NCBI GenBank assembly: GCA_012840125.1
Contig: DULZ01000105.1
Span: 1-47,671, forward strand
Length of the DNA stretch: 47,671 nucleotides
Direction: 5' to 3'
Origin: Clostridia bacterium
GTDB taxonomy: Bacteria > Bacillota > DULZ01
This document shows, in pieces, positions 36,421-44,372 of the stretch (positions within the stretch are counted from its first letter, which is position 1; every line of letters begins with the position of its first letter). The translations under genes were made by a program, and so were the position numbers. The notes beneath the pieces are model-generated. The model was not told the origin of the DNA. It saw only the letters and a list, made by a program, of their open reading frames with translations, and did not search any database.

Positions 36421-37973
36421 TGGCGCAGAAAATAGTGATCGATCCCGTAACCAGGATTGAAGGCCATCTGAAAATTGAAGTGGTGGTGGAAAACGGCCAG
36501 GTGACCGATGCCTGGGTGGTGGGTACCGCCGCCAGGGGTTTTGAAATCTTGCTGCGAGGAAAAGACCCGCGGGATGCCACTTATGTGACGGAAAGAGTGT
36601 GCGGTGTCTGTGCCGGGCCCCACGGCTGGGCTTCTTCCATGGCCGTGGAGACAGCCCATGGGGCAACCTTGCCCGAAGCAGCCCGGGTCATCAGGAACCT
36701 CATTATCGGGGCCATGTGGCTCCACAACCATCCCTTGCATTTTTACCACCTGTCGGCCCTGGATTACCTGGATGTCATGGCCGTGGCCGAGTACCGGGGC
36801 AATGACAAGCAGCTGTTGGAAGTCAGGGACAAGATCCTGGCGCTGGTGAAAGCGGGGGATACGGCTCCCTTGACACCGCGCTACGAGCCCGATGAATACT
36901 GCATCAGGGATCCGGAAACCGTGATCACGTGCGTGGCTCATTACCTGAAGGCGTTGGAAATACAGGCCAAGGCCAGGAAGCTCTCCGCTGTCTTCGGCGG
37001 CAAGCAGCCCCACCAGTCCAGTATTGTGGCCGGCGGGGTTACGATCAAGCCCAACCCGCAGCAGATACTGAAATACAAATCCATGCTGAAAGAACTGGTT
37101 AAATTCATGCGGGAAGTCTATGTACCGGACGTGGTTGCCCTGGGCACCGGCCCCCTGCTGCCGCTGGCCCAAGCGGGACTGGGTGGGGGCAACGGGAATT
37201 ACCTGTCCTACGGCGTGTTCCCCCTGGGGGACGGCAACCACTTGTTTAAGCCCGGCGTCGTTTTCAACGGTCAGCTCAACAACGTGCAGCCCTTGGACCA
37301 GGGCAGGATCACGGAAGACGTCAAGCATTCCTGGCTCAAGGACGAGGCAGCCGGGCACCCCTCCGCCATGACGACGGAGTTTGATCTAGACAAGGCGGGG
37401 GCTTACAGCTTCCTGAAAGCACCGCGGTATGAGGGCCAAATCATGGAAGTTGGTCCCCTGGCCCGGATGCTCGTCCACCAGCCCCCGGCTTTCATGGAGT
37501 TCATAGAGAAGTATCAGATCAAGCCCGGTGCCGTGGCGCGGCATGCGGCCAGGGCCTTTGAAATCCTGATGCTCTGCGACGCCATGGAGGAATGGATCGA
37601 TGAACTGCCGTACCTCTTAGCCGGTAAAGATGCCCGGATTCACGATACCGACCACTGGAACCCGCCCAAATCGGGCAGTGGGTACGGGCTGCTGGATGCA
37701 CCGCGGGGCGCCTTGGGCCACTGGATTGAGATCGAAGATTACAAGATCAAGAATTACCAGATGGTGGTGCCTACTACCTGGAATTTCTCGCCCAGGGATG
37801 AAAAGGGCAACCGGGGACCGGCGGAAACGGCTTTACTCGGAGTTCCCGTGCCGGATCCGGACAATCCCATCAACATTGTCAGGGTGGTACGTTCCTACGA
37901 TCCTTGCCTGTCTTGCGCGGTTCACCTGATCGAAGCCGACAGAGAGCAAGTCCGGCAATTCAAGATTTGCTGA
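36420..37973 (+). CDS. [NiFe] hydrogenase large subunit
   Basis: 517-aa catalytic subunit, H2 to 2H+ plus 2e-. The NiFe site ligands are RVCGVC (L1) and DPCLSCAVH (L2). After the His of L2 exactly 15 residues remain (LIEADREQVRQFKIC), the classic C-terminal peptide that a dedicated protease cuts off after Ni insertion. IDPVTRIEGHLKIEV at the N-terminus is diagnostic. It overlaps the small subunit stop by one base (TAATG). Hyp maturation genes are not in the window. Confidence 0.97.
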   Translation: MAQKIVIDPVTRIEGHLKIEVVVENGQVTDAWVVGTAARGFEILLRGKDPRDATYVTERVCGVCAGPHGWASSMAVETAHGATLPEAARVIRNLIIGAMWLHNHPLHFYHLSALDYLDVMAVAEYRGNDKQLLEVRDKILALVKAGDTAPLTPRYEPDEYCIRDPETVITCVAHYLKALEIQAKARKLSAVFGGKQPHQSSIVAGGVTIKPNPQQILKYKSMLKELVKFMREVYVPDVVALGTGPLLPLAQAGLGGGNGNYLSYGVFPLGDGNHLFKPGVVFNGQLNNVQPLDQGRITEDVKHSWLKDEAAGHPSAMTTEFDLDKAGAYSFLKAPRYEGQIMEVGPLARMLVHQPPAFMEFIEKYQIKPGAVARHAARAFEILMLCDAMEEWIDELPYLLAGKDARIHDTDHWNPPKSGSGYGLLDAPRGALGHWIEIEDYKIKNYQMVVPTTWNFSPRDEKGNRGPAETALLGVPVPDPDNPINIVRVVRSYDPCLSCAVHLIEADREQVRQFKIC

Positions 37974-37985
37974 GGTGGTGACGGC

Positions 37986-38603
37986 ATGAGCAGTCAGGAA
38001 CAATTTCACTGGCCCCAACGATTAGCCCACTTAATCAACCTGATCGCCATTGTCCTCTTGATCTTTACCGGTTTTTACATCTACTATCCCTTTGCGGCCG
38101 GGTTGATGGGGGCGGCTCGTTATTTCCATTATATTGCGGCCTTTGTGCTGATCCTGAATATGGTCTGGCGGGTCTACTATGCCTTTTTCGGCAAATACCG
38201 GGATTACTATGAATACAAACCGGAACTGGGCAAGATCCTGCGCGTGGTCAAGTATTACTGCTTTATGGGGGAAGCCCCGGCTGCCAGGGGCAGGTACAAT
38301 GCCCTGCAAAAACTGGCTTACCTGAGCATTCCCTTTCTGGTCATGTACCAGGCCTGTACCGGTATGGCCCTGGCCATGCCGGACCGGCTGGCCGGGTTCA
38401 TCGAAGCCCTGGGAGGCATGGCCAACGTGCGAGCCCTGCATTATTTTGGGACTTGGCTCTTTATCTGCTTTGTCCTAATCCATCTCTACATGGTGTTTTC
38501 GGAAAAACCTTACCAGGTGATGGTGATGTTCCTGGGTAAGGAACCAGGTCAACAAAAACCGTTGATGAAGCAGGCAGGTTCCCATGTGCAGCAAAAACAG
38601 TGA
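37986..38603 (+). CDS. hydrogenase b-type cytochrome subunit
   Basis: 205-aa integral membrane diheme cytochrome b of the HyaC/HupC type that passes electrons from the hydrogenase to quinone. Four predicted helices, with candidate heme His in QRLAHLINLIAI, RYFHYIAAFVLIL, RALHYFGTWLFICFVLIHLYMV. Located directly after the large subunit, as in hya/hup operons; overlaps the protease gene by 20 bases. Confidence 0.9.
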   Translation: MSSQEQFHWPQRLAHLINLIAIVLLIFTGFYIYYPFAAGLMGAARYFHYIAAFVLILNMVWRVYYAFFGKYRDYYEYKPELGKILRVVKYYCFMGEAPAARGRYNALQKLAYLSIPFLVMYQACTGMALAMPDRLAGFIEALGGMANVRALHYFGTWLFICFVLIHLYMVFSEKPYQVMVMFLGKEPGQQKPLMKQAGSHVQQKQ

Positions 38604-39066
38604 GGCAAACAAAATCCTTGTGTTAGGCGTAGGCAACGTCCTTTTGCAGGATGAAGGTTTCGGGGTACACCTGGTGCGGGAAATGGCCGCCATGGAATGG
38701 CCCCCGCAAGTAGAATTTATCGACGGGGGCACGGCCGGCATGGAACTGATCCACCTGTTTGAAGATGCTGCTTTGTTGATCGTGGTGGACAGCCTTAACG
38801 CCCAGGTGGAACCGGGGAGCGTTTTCAAATTTCAGGTGGGGGATGTGGCCGATTTGCCGAAGAAGATTAAAACATCTTTTCATGATATCGGGTTGCTGGA
38901 GGTCTTGCAGGTAGCCGGCATCCTCGGCTGCCTGCCGGAAACAATTATTTACGGCGTCCAGCCCAAGACCGTGGACTGGGGTTTGGAGCTGACGCCGGAA
39001 CTGAGCGAGGTCAAAAGCAAGGTCATGTCTTTGATTGCGGAGGACATAGCCGCCAGGACCAGGTGA
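38584..39066 (+). CDS. hydrogenase maturation protease (HyaD/HupD type)
   Basis: 160-aa endopeptidase (peptidase M52) that removes the C-terminal peptide of the large subunit. VLGVGNVLLQDEGFGVHLV has the Asp/Glu that senses nickel; EFIDGGTAGMELIHLF and VDSLNA follow; FHDIGLLEVL carries the conserved His. Its presence fits the cleavable 15-residue tail on the large subunit. Last gene of the operon. Confidence 0.93.
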   Translation: MCSKNSEANKILVLGVGNVLLQDEGFGVHLVREMAAMEWPPQVEFIDGGTAGMELIHLFEDAALLIVVDSLNAQVEPGSVFKFQVGDVADLPKKIKTSFHDIGLLEVLQVAGILGCLPETIIYGVQPKTVDWGLELTPELSEVKSKVMSLIAEDIAARTR

Positions 39067-39083
39067 ACATGGCCGGTTTTTTC

Positions 39084-39110
39084 GAGCCACGGCTTCAGCC
39101 GTGGCTCTTT
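39084..39110 (+). terminator. rho-independent terminator of the hydrogenase operon
   Basis: Perfect 10-bp stem GAGCCACGGC / GCCGTGGCTC, loop TTCA, followed by TTT. Confidence 0.8.
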
Positions 39111-39116
39111 GACGTT

Positions 39117-39156
39117 TAAAAACCAAAGCCCACCGGCGCCGGCGGGGCCGGTGGGC
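39117..39156 (-). terminator. terminator of the DUF881 genes
   Basis: On the minus strand GCCCACCGGC pairs with GCCGGTGGGC and is followed by TTTGGTTTTT. Confidence 0.75.
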
Positions 39157-39168
39157 GGTACCGCTGTT

Positions 39169-39873
39169 TTATTGGGGCGTGACTACCCGGGCGTAAATCC
39201 AGGGCTCCACGGACTTAACCGCCGGGATGTGGATTTCCTGTCTTTGCTGTACTTCCGGGTGGATGTTGTACTGGGTTTTCCAGATATCGATGAGCCCGCC
39301 GGTGAATGTAAGTCCTTTTTCCAGGGTATGGGGGTCGCCGATGGCTTTGACGATGACCGGAAAGAGCAGTCTTTCCCCGTCGATGGTAATGTAAAAGGAA
39401 AAGGCGTCGCTGGCTTCCGCGATGCTGGTGCGAGCGGTGATGCGGTGATCATTGACGGAGATAGCCTCCGCCCCGGTGGCCCAGAGCTCATTCACCAGGT
39501 CCACCAGGTCGAGGAAATACAGGGGCGCATCACCGGTAATCGTGACCGTAATCCCCGGCCCGGTAACCGGGGTAATGCCGCTGACCAACCGCAATTTGTT
39601 GATGTCATCCGTCATGGTCTTCAAAGCGGAAGTTTCCTTCTCCGATTGAGCCAGCAGGTCCCGGTAGGCCGCATCCAGGTTTTGGATTTCTTCCTGCAGT
39701 ACACGGTTTTTGTCGTCCAGGTTCTTCCAAACCGTAATAAGGTCTTCCTTACGCTGGGCGTCCAAAGCCGTCAGTACCTTTTGTTGGGTTTGAAACTGGG
39801 TAGAAAGCAAGAATCCGAGAACAATAAATACTAAAGTGAGGGAGATATACCAGCCTTTGTTTTTAATATTCAT
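39169..39873 (-). CDS. DUF881 family protein, copy 2
   Basis: 234-aa membrane-anchored protein: N-terminal helix (WYISLTLVFIVLGFLLST), a coiled-coil (residues about 30-85), then the DUF881 domain (VTGPGITVTITGD, DLVDLVNELWATGAEAISVNDHRI, PVIVKAIGDPHTL). Related to YlxW/YlxX-type proteins of Firmicutes, whose function is not established. Translated from an 11-base overlap with the upstream paralogue. Confidence 0.88.
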   Translation of the reverse strand: MNIKNKGWYISLTLVFIVLGFLLSTQFQTQQKVLTALDAQRKEDLITVWKNLDDKNRVLQEEIQNLDAAYRDLLAQSEKETSALKTMTDDINKLRLVSGITPVTGPGITVTITGDAPLYFLDLVDLVNELWATGAEAISVNDHRITARTSIAEASDAFSFYITIDGERLLFPVIVKAIGDPHTLEKGLTFTGGLIDIWKTQYNIHPEVQQRQEIHIPAVKSVEPWIYARVVTPQ

Positions 39874-40615
39874 CGGTTTCCTCCTCCCCCTTGACTTCCT
39901 GCAAGTGACTGGCGGACAAACTACCCTTGTAAGTGGGGATGAGGATGTTTTCTTCCTGCACGATACTGACCGGGAAATCCCGGTTTTTCAGCCAGGGATA
40001 AGTTTGCCCGTTGGTCACGTGATACGTCAGGATTTCCGGATCGCCGATGGCCCTGATTTCATAGGGCGGGGCCAGGCGCATGGAATTGACCAGGATGACG
40101 GTGCCCACACAGCGGATATCACTGGGGGTAGTGATTCTCTGGTTGTTGATGGAGATGGCTTCGGCACCGCCGGCTTTTAAGTCGTTGACCAGGTAGAGCA
40201 GGTCCTTGTCATGGATAATATATTTATTAGGATCAAAAGTAAGGGGATCAGACGCCTTGGCGGCAGCAGCCATGGCTTCATTGTCGTCCAGGGTGACCAC
40301 GATACCGGGGCCGCTCACCTGGGTGAGGCCGGTCATCCGGCGCAGCCATTCCAGCTCCGTTTGCAAGCCGGCCAGCTGGTCCACGTCATGGATCTGCCGC
40401 TCCCGGATCTGGTCATTCCTGTCCCTTTTCTGTTCAATGAGTTCTTCCAGGGTCAGGGTTTCCTCTTCCAGCCGGTTGATGATTTCAATCAAATCAGCGT
40501 TAGGGCTTTCCGCCGCCTCGCCGCGGTGGGCTTGATAGGTCATTATTAATGATATAAGGATAATACCAGCTGCCACTGATAGTACCGTCAACGCAAACTG
40601 CCATTTCCTGGACAT
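39863..40615 (-). CDS. DUF881 family protein, copy 1
   Basis: 250-aa paralogue of its neighbour: N-terminal helix (ALTVLSVAAGIILISLIM), Glu-rich coiled coil, then VSGPGIVVTLDDNE, YLVNDLKAGGAEAISINNQRI and PPYEIRAIGDPEIL. First gene of a two-gene minus-strand unit, divergent from cdaA. In other Firmicutes DUF881 genes sit near cell-division genes, so an envelope role is plausible. Confidence 0.88.
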   Translation of the reverse strand: MSRKWQFALTVLSVAAGIILISLIMTYQAHRGEAAESPNADLIEIINRLEEETLTLEELIEQKRDRNDQIRERQIHDVDQLAGLQTELEWLRRMTGLTQVSGPGIVVTLDDNEAMAAAAKASDPLTFDPNKYIIHDKDLLYLVNDLKAGGAEAISINNQRITTPSDIRCVGTVILVNSMRLAPPYEIRAIGDPEILTYHVTNGQTYPWLKNRDFPVSIVQEENILIPTYKGSLSASHLQEVKGEEETDEY

Positions 40616-40640
40616 TAAACTGTCCTCCCTTCATGTTTTT

Positions 40641-40669
40641 ATTTTACTGGAATACACATGCCTTAGCAA
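40641..40669 (-). promoter_or_regulatory. promoter of the DUF881 pair
   Basis: On the minus strand TTGCTA, 17-bp spacer, TAAAAT. Shares the 250-bp divergent gap with cdaA, for which no clear promoter was seen. Confidence 0.5.
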
Positions 40670-40864
40670 TAAAAAGGGGCGGGGGAGGAAGAACCATAAA
40701 AATTCTGTTCAGGTAAATTTTAATAGCTAAAGGAATTCCCCTGGCTTTCGTCGAAAATGGATATGCAAATCCTCTGACCTATCCCCTCCCATGCCCGTCA
40801 AGGTTGAATTAAGGGATTCTGGTAATTGCTTTTCCAAGGAATCTCTCCCAGAGGTGAAGCAGAC

Positions 40865-41689
40865 TTGAATTTATTGCAAATCCTGCCCTCCTTTAATTTC
40901 ATCGATCTCATTCGCGTGGCCGTGGACATAACAGTGGTGGCCTTTGTGCTCTACCGTTTTATTATGCTCATCCGCGGCACCAGGGCAGTCCAGCTGATCA
41001 AGGGATTGGCCATCCTTTTTGCTGCTTCCTTCCTGGCAGAGATCCTGGGGCTGACCACCATCGATTGGATCTTGGAACAGGTGCGGTTGGCTTTAGTGGT
41101 GGCCCTGCCCATCGTGTTCCAACCGGAGCTGAGGAGAGCTTTGGAACAGCTCGGACGCGGTAAGTTTTTTGCCCGTCCCTTGTCGTTTTTAGGTGAAGAA
41201 GATATGTCGCGGCTGATCAGTGAAGTGCTGCGGGCCACTCAAGTCCTGGTGAAATTGCAATACGGGGCTTTAATTGTCATCGAACGGGAAACGGGCATCA
41301 ACGATTATATTGAAACGGGAGTAACCCTAGACAGTGTCGTCTCGGCTGAACTCCTGATCAATATCTTTGTCCCCAATACCCCCCTCCACGACGGGGCCGC
41401 CGTCATCCGGGGGGACCGGGTCGCTGCCGCCGGGTGTTTCCTGCCTTTAAGCGACAGCCCTTACCTGAGTAAACAATTAGGTACCCGGCACCGGGCTGCG
41501 CTGGGGATTTCCGAGAATTCCGACGCTATCGCCATTGTGGTTTCCGAGGAGACAGGCACCGTGTCCCTGGCCCAGGACGGGAAGCTGGTGCGGTTCCTGG
41601 ATGAGAAAAAGCTGAGAGAAATGCTGGAAGAAGCACTGCTGATCAAACCTAATGCCCAAACAGGCTATTTCTGGCAAAAGAGGTGGTAG
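40865..41689 (+). CDS. cdaA: diadenylate cyclase CdaA (DacA/YbbP)
   Basis: 274-aa membrane enzyme making c-di-AMP from two ATP, controlling K+/osmolyte homeostasis and wall integrity. Three N-terminal membrane helices, then the DAC domain: TPLHDGAAVIRGDRV (DGA motif) and LGTRHRAALGISE (RHR motif) plus IVVSEETGTVSLAQDG. TTG at 40865 is 7 nt from AGGTGA and gives the usual N-terminus. Standard first gene of the cdaA-cdaR-glmM cluster. Confidence 0.94.
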   Translation: MNLLQILPSFNFIDLIRVAVDITVVAFVLYRFIMLIRGTRAVQLIKGLAILFAASFLAEILGLTTIDWILEQVRLALVVALPIVFQPELRRALEQLGRGKFFARPLSFLGEEDMSRLISEVLRATQVLVKLQYGALIVIERETGINDYIETGVTLDSVVSAELLINIFVPNTPLHDGAAVIRGDRVAAAGCFLPLSDSPYLSKQLGTRHRAALGISENSDAIAIVVSEETGTVSLAQDGKLVRFLDEKKLREMLEEALLIKPNAQTGYFWQKRW

Positions 41690-41692
41690 CGG

Positions 41693-42616
41693 ATGTGGGA
41701 ACATTTTAAGACAAACCTGCCTTACCGGATCATATCCATCTTGCTGGCCATCAGCCTGTGGGCGTGGGTGACCATGGCCCAGAACCCGGTGAAAGAAGCG
41801 GTGTACGAGATTCCGCTGGAAACCAAGAACCTGTCCAGCGATTTGATGGTGGCGGATAAGCCCTCCACCGTCACCGTGCGGGTGCAGGCCCGGCAATCGG
41901 TACTGGCCAACGTGACTTCCAGGGATTATCAAGCCTACGTTAATTTAAGCAATGCCCACATCGGCACGAATGTGGAACCGGTAGAAGTGAATACCCCCAG
42001 GGGCGTGGAGGTCATCCACACCAGTCCTTCCCAAGTCAATATTGTCATCGACCAGATCACCCAGGTGCAGCTGCCGGTGCGGCCCATCCTAACGGGAGAG
42101 GTGGCCACCGGCTATGCGGTGCTGGATCCCAGCATCAGCCCTACGGAAGTGCTGATTGACGGCCCGAAAAGCATTTTGGACCGCATCGCTGATGTGGTGG
42201 TCGACGTGTCCCTGAAGGGGCAGCGGGAGAGCTACCAGGAGCGGGTACCCATCAAAATCTTCGATGTGGACGGGAACCCCATCCAGGACTGGTTGAAAAT
42301 CAAACCGGAGACGGTGGAAGTCTTTGTCCCTGTGATCCGGGAATTACCGGCGAAAAGATTGATCATCAAACCCGTCCTGGAAGGAGAATTGCCCAGTGGC
42401 TTGACCGTCAAGCAGGTAGTGGTGGAACCGGAGATGGTGCAGCTCTTCGGCCGGTGGGAGCTGTTGGAAAAACTCGATTACCTGTACACGCGGCCCGTTA
42501 GCCTGGAGGAGGTTACGGAAACGGCGATTCTGGATGCGGAGTTGGATGTCCCGGAGGGCACTTACTTGGGCATACCTTCCCGGGCCAAAGTCATTGTGGA
42601 AATTGCCTCGGACTGA
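41693..42616 (+). CDS. cdaR: CdaA regulator CdaR (YbbR)
   Basis: 307-aa protein with one N-terminal membrane helix (YRIISILLAISLWAWVTM) followed by about three extracytoplasmic YbbR repeats (for example VTVRVQARQSVL, PTEVLIDGPKSILDRI, VRPILTGEVATGYAV). It binds and modulates CdaA in Firmicutes. Starts 3 bp after cdaA. Confidence 0.92.
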   Translation: MWEHFKTNLPYRIISILLAISLWAWVTMAQNPVKEAVYEIPLETKNLSSDLMVADKPSTVTVRVQARQSVLANVTSRDYQAYVNLSNAHIGTNVEPVEVNTPRGVEVIHTSPSQVNIVIDQITQVQLPVRPILTGEVATGYAVLDPSISPTEVLIDGPKSILDRIADVVVDVSLKGQRESYQERVPIKIFDVDGNPIQDWLKIKPETVEVFVPVIRELPAKRLIIKPVLEGELPSGLTVKQVVVEPEMVQLFGRWELLEKLDYLYTRPVSLEEVTETAILDAELDVPEGTYLGIPSRAKVIVEIASD

Positions 42617-42620
42617 ACTA

Positions 42621-42648
42621 AATCCCTCTTTTTGGAGGGATTTTTTGT
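42621..42648 (+). terminator. rho-independent terminator after cdaR
   Basis: AATCCCTC / GAGGGATT with a 6-nt loop and T6; separates cdaAR from glmM. Confidence 0.85.
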
Positions 42649-42652
42649 TAAC

Positions 42653-42681
42653 TGGTCAAGAAAGCGATGATATACTATAAT
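42653..42681 (+). promoter_or_regulatory. promoter for glmM
   Basis: TGGTCA (42653-42658), 17-bp spacer, TATAAT (42676-42681); overlapping TATACT just upstream. Confidence 0.5.
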
Positions 42682-42728
42682 GAGCATTGGGTGGTTGGCA
42701 TAAGTAATGATGATGGAGAGGTGATCGC

Positions 42729-44066
42729 ATGGGAAAACTTTTTGGCACCGACGGAGTGCGAGGCGTGGCCAACCGGGACTTGAGCCCTGAATTGGCCTAC
42801 CGTCTAGGCCGGGCCGGGGCTTACGTGCTGGCTTTACGAGATAAAAACCCAGCCGGGATCGTGATCGGCAAGGACACCCGCATTTCCGGGGATATGCTGG
42901 AAGCAGCGCTGGTGGCCGGCATTTGTTCCGTAGGGGTGGATGTCTATCGTTTAGGTGTCATGCCCACCCCCGGGGTGGCGTATCTGACCAAAGCCCTCAA
43001 TAAGGCGGCGGGAGCCGTGATTTCTGCATCCCACAATCCCTTTGGAGACAACGGCATTAAATTCCTTGGACCCCAAGGTCTCAAACTGCCCGATGAAGTG
43101 GAGGCGGAAATTGAAGGGCTGGTGTTAAACAACCGGGAGCTGCCCTATCCTACCGGCGAGCGAATCGGCCGGGTATATGACGTGGGCAACAGCCGTGATC
43201 TCTACGGCGCATATGCTAAGAGCTTGTTTAAAGGCTCCCTCGAAGGACTGAGAATAGTGGTGGACTGCTCAAACGGGGCCGCTTCTGCCATTACCCCGCG
43301 GGTTTTAACGGAACTGGGGGCGGAAGTGGTGACCATTTTTGCCGAGCCTAACGGGGTTAATATTAACGAGGGCTGCGGTTCCACCCATCCGGAGACTCTG
43401 CAGCAAAGAGTAGTCGCGGAAAAAGCCCATCTCGGTCTAGCCCATGACGGTGATGCGGATCGCCTGCTGGCCGTGGATGAGAAGGGCAACCTGGTGGACG
43501 GGGACCAGATCATGGTCATCACCGCCTTGGCTCACAAGGCCCAGGGCAAGCTGGAGCAAAACAAAGTGGTAGTGACGGTGATGAGCAACCTGGGCTTGCA
43601 CAAAGCCATGCAAAAGGCCGGCATCGAGGTTTTGGAAACCAAAGTAGGCGACCGGTATGTGCTGGAAAAGATGATGGAAACCGGGGCTGTCATCGGCGGG
43701 GAACAATCAGGCCATATCATTTATATCAAGCAGAATAACACGGGCGATGGCCTCATCACTGCCTTGAATCTGTTACAGGTGATGGTGGATACCCAAAAAC
43801 CCCTATCGGAACTGGCGGCCCAAATGGAGCGTTACCCGCAGGTGCTGGTCAACGTAACCGTGGCTGACAAAGAAAAAGTGCTGCAATCGCAGCAAGTGCA
43901 GGACGCCGTCCAAGCAGCCAAGGCACAGCTGCAAGATCGGGGCCGGATCCTGGTGAGACCTTCCGGTACCGAACCCAAGATCAGGCTCATGGCGGAAGGC
44001 CCTGACGAAGAGGAACTGAAAAGCATTGTCGATGCACTGGCCAAGGTAGTTAAGGAGGCAGAATAG
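42729..44066 (+). CDS. glmM: phosphoglucosamine mutase
   Basis: 445-aa enzyme interconverting glucosamine-6-P and glucosamine-1-P for UDP-GlcNAc and wall synthesis. [10 protein letters not shown] at the N-terminus, active-site phosphoserine in [17 protein letters not shown] (Ser101), metal loop AHDGDADRL, sugar loop GGEQSGHII and phosphate loop [16 protein letters not shown]. CdaA/CdaR regulate GlmM in some Firmicutes. The glmS-like gene that makes its substrate is next. Confidence 0.97.
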   Translation: MGKLFGTDGVRGVANRDLSPELAYRLGRAGAYVLALRDKNPAGIVIGKDTRISGDMLEAALVAGICSVGVDVYRLGVMPTPGVAYLTKALNKAAGAVISASHNPFGDNGIKFLGPQGLKLPDEVEAEIEGLVLNNRELPYPTGERIGRVYDVGNSRDLYGAYAKSLFKGSLEGLRIVVDCSNGAASAITPRVLTELGAEVVTIFAEPNGVNINEGCGSTHPETLQQRVVAEKAHLGLAHDGDADRLLAVDEKGNLVDGDQIMVITALAHKAQGKLEQNKVVVTVMSNLGLHKAMQKAGIEVLETKVGDRYVLEKMMETGAVIGGEQSGHIIYIKQNNTGDGLITALNLLQVMVDTQKPLSELAAQMERYPQVLVNVTVADKEKVLQSQQVQDAVQAAKAQLQDRGRILVRPSGTEPKIRLMAEGPDEEELKSIVDALAKVVKEAE

Positions 44067-44080
44067 AACCCAAGCAGCCT

Positions 44081-44147
44081 GTCGTCGATCTGGAGGGCTA
44101 AAGATTGCCGCATCACTCGTTGCGAGATTCCGGCAAAGATCGACGAC
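44081..44147 (+). other. long hairpin upstream of the glmS ribozyme
   Basis: Perfect 11-bp outer stem GTCGTCGATCT (44081-44091) / AGATCGACGAC (44137-44147), an asymmetric 13-nt left bulge, an inner 6-bp stem TTGCCG / CGGCAA (44105-44110 / 44131-44136) and an apical CTCG-TTG-CGAG. There is no T-run after it, so it is not a classical terminator. Function unknown. Confidence 0.6.
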
Positions 44148-44184
44148 TGCTGTCCATTGCTATCGCAAGGACTCTCTGGGACAT

Positions 44185-44335
44185 GTTGCAGCGCCGGGAC
44201 CCTGCCCCGGCAGGGTTGACGAGGAAGGGGTTTATCGAACTTTTCGGCGGGTGCCCCTCGGCTGCCTACGGCCGTGAAAGCGGGACAAAACCGGGGAGCA
44301 ATTCCCGGCACAAATCCCATCGGGTAGGAGGGAGT
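44185..44335 (+). ncRNA. glmS ribozyme (glucosamine-6-phosphate-activated)
   Basis: Self-cleaving leader RNA that uses glucosamine-6-P as cofactor and destabilises the downstream mRNA. The cleavage-site sequence A|GCGCC is at 44190/44191; a P1 hairpin ACCCTG / CAGGGT (44199-44216) follows; the conserved core TTGACGAGG, GGGGTTTATCGA (44227-44238) and TCGGCGGGTGCCCC (44244-44257) are all present. A P4-like stem CCGGG / CCCGG (44291-44308) closes the 3' part. It ends shortly before the Shine-Dalgarno of the glmS-like gene. Confidence 0.95.
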
Positions 44336-44372
44336 CCTTACGCTTCAATTCTCAGACGTAAGGAGATGGAAG

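Noticed and set aside
36408-37358. 316-aa minus-strand open frame opposite the hydrogenase large subunit
   Set aside because: Antisense shadow; the plus strand carries both NiFe ligand motifs in frame.
39109-39834. 241-aa plus-strand open frame opposite the DUF881 gene
   Set aside because: It begins inside the hydrogenase terminator region and has no recognisable motif; the minus-strand DUF881 protein is clearly the real product.
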